Shown: piece after piece, positions 60,119-64,000 of the stretch | Layout of the letters: the number at the start of each line of letters is the position of its first letter | How positions within the stretch are numbered: position 1 is the first letter of the stretch | Assembly: GCF_003935425.1 (NCBI RefSeq) | Contig: NZ_RHQN01000003.1 | Coordinates: 372,001-436,000 of the forward strand | Origin: Pseudomonas sp. v388 | GTDB taxonomy: Bacteria; Pseudomonadota; Gammaproteobacteria; Pseudomonadales; Pseudomonadaceae | Length of the DNA: 64,000 nt | Reading direction: 5' to 3' | Made by a program: the position numbers and the translations under genes | Notes under the pieces: generated by a model | Database searches by the model: none | What the model was told of the DNA's origin: nothing | What the model saw: the letters and a program-made list of their open reading frames with translations, nothing else

Positions 60119-62131
60119 TTAAACCTGTTCCAGCGAGGACTTGACTGGGGCGTACGCACCTTGTTCAACAAGGATCTTGTGCTGCGCACCTTCAATACGC
60201 GCCACTTCTTCAGCGGGCACCATGTAACCCTGGTCATCACGGGCTGCGTGAATCACGAAGGTCGCGACAGTTGCGAACAGGCTCAGGCCCACCAGCCACC
60301 AGATGTGCCAGATGAAAGCGAAACCAAATACCGTCAGCATCAGACCCATGATCAGGCCGGTCGCCGTGTTGTTAGGCATGTGGATCGCCGAGTACTTGGC
60401 CGGAACCTCGTACGCTTTGCCCTGACGCTTCAGATCGGTGAACGCATCGATACCGTCGGTTTTCGGCAAGGTAGCGAAGTTGTAGAACGGTGGCGGCGAA
60501 GACGTCGACCATTCCAGGGTGTGGCCATTCCACGGGTCGCCTGTCAGGTCACGGTTCTTCTCACGGTCACGGATACTGACGAACAGCTGGATCAGCTGGC
60601 TCGCGATACCGCAAGCGATCAGGACCGCACCGAACAGAGCGATGTCCAGGTACAGGTTCCAGGCCGGGCTGTCGGTACCGTTCAGGCGACGGGTCATACC
60701 CATGAAGCCCAGTACGTACAGCGGCATGAACGCGACGAAGAAGCCGACGATCCAGAACCAGAACGCTGCCTTGCCCCACTTCTCGTTCAGCGTAAAACCG
60801 AACGCTTTAGGGAACCAGAACGCAAAGCCGGCGATGTAACCGAATACCGCACCGCCAATGATCACGTTGTGGAAGTGGGCGATTACGAACAGGCTGTTGT
60901 GCAGAACGAAGTCGGCACCAGGAATCGCCAACAGAACGCCGGTCATGCCGCCGATCGAGAAGGTGACCATGAAGCCCAGGGTCCAGAGAACCGGCGCGGT
61001 GAAGCGCAGACGACCTTGGTAGATCGTGAACAGCCAGTTGAACAGCTTCACACCCGTCGGGATCGCGATGAGCATCGTCGCCAGACCGAAGAAGGCGTTT
61101 ACGTTCGCGCCCGCCCCCATGGTGAAGAAGTGGTGCAGCCAGACCATGAAGCCCAGGACGCAGATCGCGCCGCTGGCGAAGATCATCGACTTGTGGCCGA
61201 ACAGACGCTTGCCGGAGAAGGTCGAGATGACCTCGGAGAAGACCCCGAACGCCGGCAGAATCAGGATGTATACCTCAGGGTGACCCCACGCCCAGAACAG
61301 GTTCACGTACATCATGGGGTTACCGCCCATCTCGTTCGTGAAAATGTGGAAGTCCATGTAGCGGTCAAGCGTGAGCAACGCCAGGGTCGCGGTCAGGATC
61401 GGGAACGAAGCCACGATCAGGACGTTTGCCCAGGTGCAGGTCCAGGTGAAGATCGGCATGTCCATCAGTTTCATGCCGGGAGTACGCATCTTCAGGACGG
61501 TCACCAGGAAGTTGACCCCCGTCAGTGTCGTACCCAGACCCGATAGCTGTAGCGCCCAGATGTAGTAGTCGACCCCCACGCCAGGGCTGTACTGCAGGCC
61601 CGACAGTGGTGGATAGGCTACCCAGCCGGTCTTGGCGAATTCGCCGACGCCCAGGGACAGGTTGATCAACAGCATGCCCGCTACCAGCAACCAGAAGCTT
61701 AGGGAGTTCAGGAACGGGTAGGCAACGTCACGCGCGCCGATCTGCAGCGGCAGGACGATGTTCATCAGGCCGGTGAAGAATGGCATCGCCATGAAGATGA
61801 TCATGATCACACCGTGAGCGGTGAAGATCTGGTCATAGTGTTCAGGAGGCAGGAAGCCTTCGGCACCGTTCTGGGCAGCCGCCAGTTGGGCACGCATCAT
61901 GATGGCGTCGGCAAAGCCCCGCAGCAGCATGATCATGGCGACGACGATGTACATCACGCCGATTTTCTTGTGGTCGACCGAGGTCAGCCATTCAGACCAC
62001 AAGTAGGTCCACTTGCGGAAATAGGTGATTGCCCCAACAACGGCCAGACCGCCGAGCGCGATCATGGCAAGGGTCACCATGACTATCGGCTCGTGGAACG
62101 GTACCGCTTCCCAACTTAGTTTGCCTAACAT
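60119..62131 (-). CDS. cyoB: Cytochrome bo3 oxidase subunit I
   Basis: 670 aa, about 15 transmembrane helices. Heme-copper motifs: [20 protein letters not shown] (low-spin heme His), [20 protein letters not shown] (CuB His and cross-linked Tyr), WLHHFFTMG (two CuB His) and [12 protein letters not shown] (heme His pair). It is the catalytic, proton-pumping ubiquinol oxidase subunit. Three nt separate it from cyoA. Confidence 0.97.
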   Translation of the reverse strand: MLGKLSWEAVPFHEPIVMVTLAMIALGGLAVVGAITYFRKWTYLWSEWLTSVDHKKIGVMYIVVAMIMLLRGFADAIMMRAQLAAAQNGAEGFLPPEHYDQIFTAHGVIMIIFMAMPFFTGLMNIVLPLQIGARDVAYPFLNSLSFWLLVAGMLLINLSLGVGEFAKTGWVAYPPLSGLQYSPGVGVDYYIWALQLSGLGTTLTGVNFLVTVLKMRTPGMKLMDMPIFTWTCTWANVLIVASFPILTATLALLTLDRYMDFHIFTNEMGGNPMMYVNLFWAWGHPEVYILILPAFGVFSEVISTFSGKRLFGHKSMIFASGAICVLGFMVWLHHFFTMGAGANVNAFFGLATMLIAIPTGVKLFNWLFTIYQGRLRFTAPVLWTLGFMVTFSIGGMTGVLLAIPGADFVLHNSLFVIAHFHNVIIGGAVFGYIAGFAFWFPKAFGFTLNEKWGKAAFWFWIVGFFVAFMPLYVLGFMGMTRRLNGTDSPAWNLYLDIALFGAVLIACGIASQLIQLFVSIRDREKNRDLTGDPWNGHTLEWSTSSPPPFYNFATLPKTDGIDAFTDLKRQGKAYEVPAKYSAIHMPNNTATGLIMGLMLTVFGFAFIWHIWWLVGLSLFATVATFVIHAARDDQGYMVPAEEVARIEGAQHKILVEQGAYAPVKSSLEQV

Positions 62132-62134
62132 CGT

Positions 62135-63076
62135 TTACTCCTCTGCCCCAGCAGCTGAAATCTTGCCTTTGTCCGCACCTTCGGTACCGGCGACTTCTTT
62201 CTCACCATGGACCAGCTTCTTACCTGGATTCATACCTTCATACTTGTCGATGATGATCTGGAACAGGTTAGGAGTGACCGAAGAGTAGAGTTCGACGGGG
62301 TTACGTTCGCTAGGTTTGGCCAATACAGCGTATTCAGCCGAGTCAAGCTGTTTAGGTGAATTCTTTACTTCGCTGACCCAGGACTCGAAATCGGCCTGGC
62401 TGGTGGCGATAGCCTTGAACTTCATGCCGGTGAAGCCCGCGCCACTGTAGTTCGCGGAGATACCGTTGAATTCGTGGTTCTCGTTGGCGATCAGGTGCAG
62501 TTTGGTATGCATGCCCGCCATCGCGTAGATCTGGCCGCCCAGACCCGGAATGAAGAACGAGTTCATCACGGTGTCGGAAGTGACCTGGAAATTGATCGGG
62601 GTGTTGGCAGGGAAGACGATCTTGTTGACCGTGGCGATGCCTTGATCCGGATAGATGAACAGCCATTTCCAGTCCATCGAGATGGCCTGGATGGTCACAG
62701 GCTTCACGTCGGAGTCAAGAGGACGGTATGGGTCCAGCGAGTGGGTCGACACGTAGGTGTAGTAGCCCAGGAACACCAACAGCAGCATCGGCACGCCCCA
62801 GACCGCGATTTCGATCTTGGTGGAGTGCGACCAGTCCGGCGTGTACTTGGCGGCCTTGTTCGTGGAGCGGTATTTCCAGGCGAACACGAGCGTCAGGATG
62901 ATGACCGGGATAACGACGATCAGCATCAACAGTGTGGCAATCACGATCAGGTTACGCTGCTCGATCCCCACCTGCCCTTTTGGATCGAGCAGAGGTACGC
63001 CTTCGCATCCACTGAGCAAAAGCATACAGAAAAGGGCCAAGAAGCCAAAAAACCTGGGGTACCTTTTTTCTCTCAT
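62135..63076 (-). CDS. cyoA: Cytochrome bo3 oxidase subunit II (lipoprotein)
   Basis: 313 aa from MREKRYPRFFGFLALFCMLL (63076; AGAGGTCG upstream). Lipobox LLLSGC with Cys ~24, two transmembrane helices (~45-65 and ~88-108) and a cupredoxin domain (ISMDWKWLFIYPDQGIATVN) lacking the CuA ligands, as in quinol oxidases. Basic C-terminal tail with KISAAGAEE. First gene of cyoABCDE. Confidence 0.96.
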   Translation of the reverse strand: MREKRYPRFFGFLALFCMLLLSGCEGVPLLDPKGQVGIEQRNLIVIATLLMLIVVIPVIILTLVFAWKYRSTNKAAKYTPDWSHSTKIEIAVWGVPMLLLVFLGYYTYVSTHSLDPYRPLDSDVKPVTIQAISMDWKWLFIYPDQGIATVNKIVFPANTPINFQVTSDTVMNSFFIPGLGGQIYAMAGMHTKLHLIANENHEFNGISANYSGAGFTGMKFKAIATSQADFESWVSEVKNSPKQLDSAEYAVLAKPSERNPVELYSSVTPNLFQIIIDKYEGMNPGKKLVHGEKEVAGTEGADKGKISAAGAEE

Positions 63077-63496
63077 CTCACGACCTCTAAAAGCAGCTTG
63101 CGCGGTGCAGTTGGGTTTCGACCGCCAACACTTCACCCTGCCAGTGCCGGCATCTTTTTTTGAATTGAACAAGGGCCTGCCAGGACGCTTGGAAGCGTAA
63201 CGACAAATCCGGGTTTTGCTGTGGATTCTTATTTTGAGCTGGTGGAAACCGCCCGTGTTTTTACACGGCAGCAGCCTACAGCACGGCCATTATGAGTCCT
63301 CAGAGGCCAGCATTGCGCTGCCTGTTCAGAGTACACAGGGGACGCTCCAGGCCTCAAATTGCTGATCATCAAGCCAGGCTGGACGATAAGTGCTGGCGAT
63401 TGTAGATACGTAAATTTTTAATGACTATGCCTAATTTTGCAACAGTAAATTTCAAATCTTGAAACAATCGTAAGCTATTGATCTTTCGTACACATG
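63077..63496 (-). promoter_or_regulatory. cyo upstream region
   Basis: 420 nt with no gene. The part 63405-63480 is strongly AT-rich and probably carries the promoter, but I could not settle on a -35/-10 pair, nor find a perfect ANR/Fnr box (TTGAT-N4-ATCAA). The remaining ~330 nt would be a long 5' UTR. Confidence 0.35.
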
Positions 63497-63525
63497 AAAA
63501 AGCCCCGTCCAGACGGGGCTTTTTC
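63497..63525. terminator. Intrinsic terminator of dsbB
   Basis: AAAAAGCCCCGTC-CA-GACGGGGCTTTTT, a near-perfect stem 18 nt after the dsbB stop on the minus strand. Confidence 0.88.
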
Positions 63526-63543
63526 AGGCTAAAGCCCTTGTGA

Positions 63544-64000
63544 TCAGTGTGGTCTGCGGCGGTTGCGAATGATGCAGACCGGAACCAGCACGGCAGTCAG
63601 CACGAATGCTACCAGAGCCCATTGGGCAAGTGACAATCCCAGGACGGGCGGGTACGGCGTGCTGCAGAAACCGCTGACCTGAAACCCTAGCGGGAAAACC
63701 GACGCCAGTGGCAAGCCGTCGACGATCGGTTGCAGCGTATCGATCCCGCAGCTGACGGCCGGGTTGGCGAGCACCCAGGCGTGACGGCCAGCGGCGGCGA
63801 TACCGCCCAGGGCACTGAGGGTGACCAGGGTCTCGCACAGGGTAACGCTGCGGCGACCGGGCATTGCGGCGCCGATGAAGGCGAACACGGCGATGAACAG
63901 CAAGGCGTAGCGCTGCAGGATGCACAGCGGGCAAGGCGCTTCACCCAGCACGATCTGCATGTACAGGGCACCGCCGATCAGCGCCAGGCAGATAATGCCC
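63544..64000 (-). CDS. dsbB: Disulfide bond formation protein DsbB (5' end outside window)
   Basis: The frame continues past base 64000, so the N-terminus is missing. Visible: GALYMQIVLGEAPCPLCILQ with the quinone-proximal CxxC, two further membrane helices, the second Cys pair on the periplasmic loop (VSCGIDTL and GFCSTPYPP), and a final helix with a basic tail (IIRNRRRPH). DsbB reoxidises DsbA and passes electrons to quinone, the same pool used by the Cyo oxidase next door. Confidence 0.93.
   Translation of the reverse strand, partial: GIICLALIGGALYMQIVLGEAPCPLCILQRYALLFIAVFAFIGAAMPGRRSVTLCETLVTLSALGGIAAAGRHAWVLANPAVSCGIDTLQPIVDGLPLASVFPLGFQVSGFCSTPYPPVLGLSLAQWALVAFVLTAVLVPVCIIRNRRRPH

Noticed and set aside
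59978-61546. 522-codon plus-strand frame opposite cyoB
   Set aside because: Antisense shadow; very Arg/Gln/His-rich and without motifs.

Overview
The window is a chromosomal segment of a Pseudomonas species, probably of the fluorescens/syringae part of the genus. Gene content and order are typical of that genus: guaBA, xseA, leuA, der-bamB-hisS-ispG-rodZ-pilW-rlmN-ndk, a complete isc operon, cysE-trmJ, suhB, secDF-yajC-tgt-queA, ilvE and cyoABCDE. GC-rich codon use and dispersed REP elements (consensus near GTAGGAGCGAGCTTGCTCGCGA) agree. The species was not identified.

Layout. 1-1.45 kb: the 3' part of a large toxin-like gene, converging on guaA. 1.5-6.2 kb (minus): guaA, guaB, a zinc-ribbon protein and a TauE/SafE permease. 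6.2-11.8 kb (plus): xseA, an M23 peptidase, leuA with a candidate leader peptide, and an oxaloacetate decarboxylase-type gene. 11.9-29.4 kb (minus): a FlxA-like protein, an omega-amidase/aminotransferase pair, then envelope, translation and isoprenoid housekeeping genes and the isc operon behind a clear IscR type 1 site. 29.5-38.4 kb: cysE-trmJ, suhB (plus), a glycine-zipper protein, secF-secD-yajC-tgt-queA. A tRNA-Leu(CAA) gene lies at 38466-38550.

Directly behind the tRNA is an AT-rich accessory island (about 38.6-43.4 kb). It holds a DRT2-like antiviral reverse transcriptase with a YCDD active site and a long structured non-coding leader. A convergent set of three unfamiliar genes follows: an HNH-like zinc protein, a SEC-C protein and a one-helix membrane protein. 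Related repeat sequences in opposite orientation flank the island. No integrase, transposase or second att copy was seen. Further accessory genes follow: a BRO-N protein behind a long non-coding leader, a GNAT enzyme, and a putative DUF2515-like effector followed by three paralogous membrane-anchored immunity-like genes, two of them a 672-bp tandem duplication.

48.6-58.1 kb is a mixed region: chemoreceptor, sodC, an ArsR-regulated dehydrogenase with two matching candidate operators, a PheC-like periplasmic protein, ilvE, an acetyltransferase and a glycosyltransferase. 58.2-63.1 kb is the cytochrome bo3 oxidase operon cyoABCDE (minus). The window ends inside dsbB.

The most interesting parts are the reverse transcriptase with its structured leader and possible repeat-encoded peptide, the three-gene cluster beside it, and the effector with triplicated immunity-like genes.
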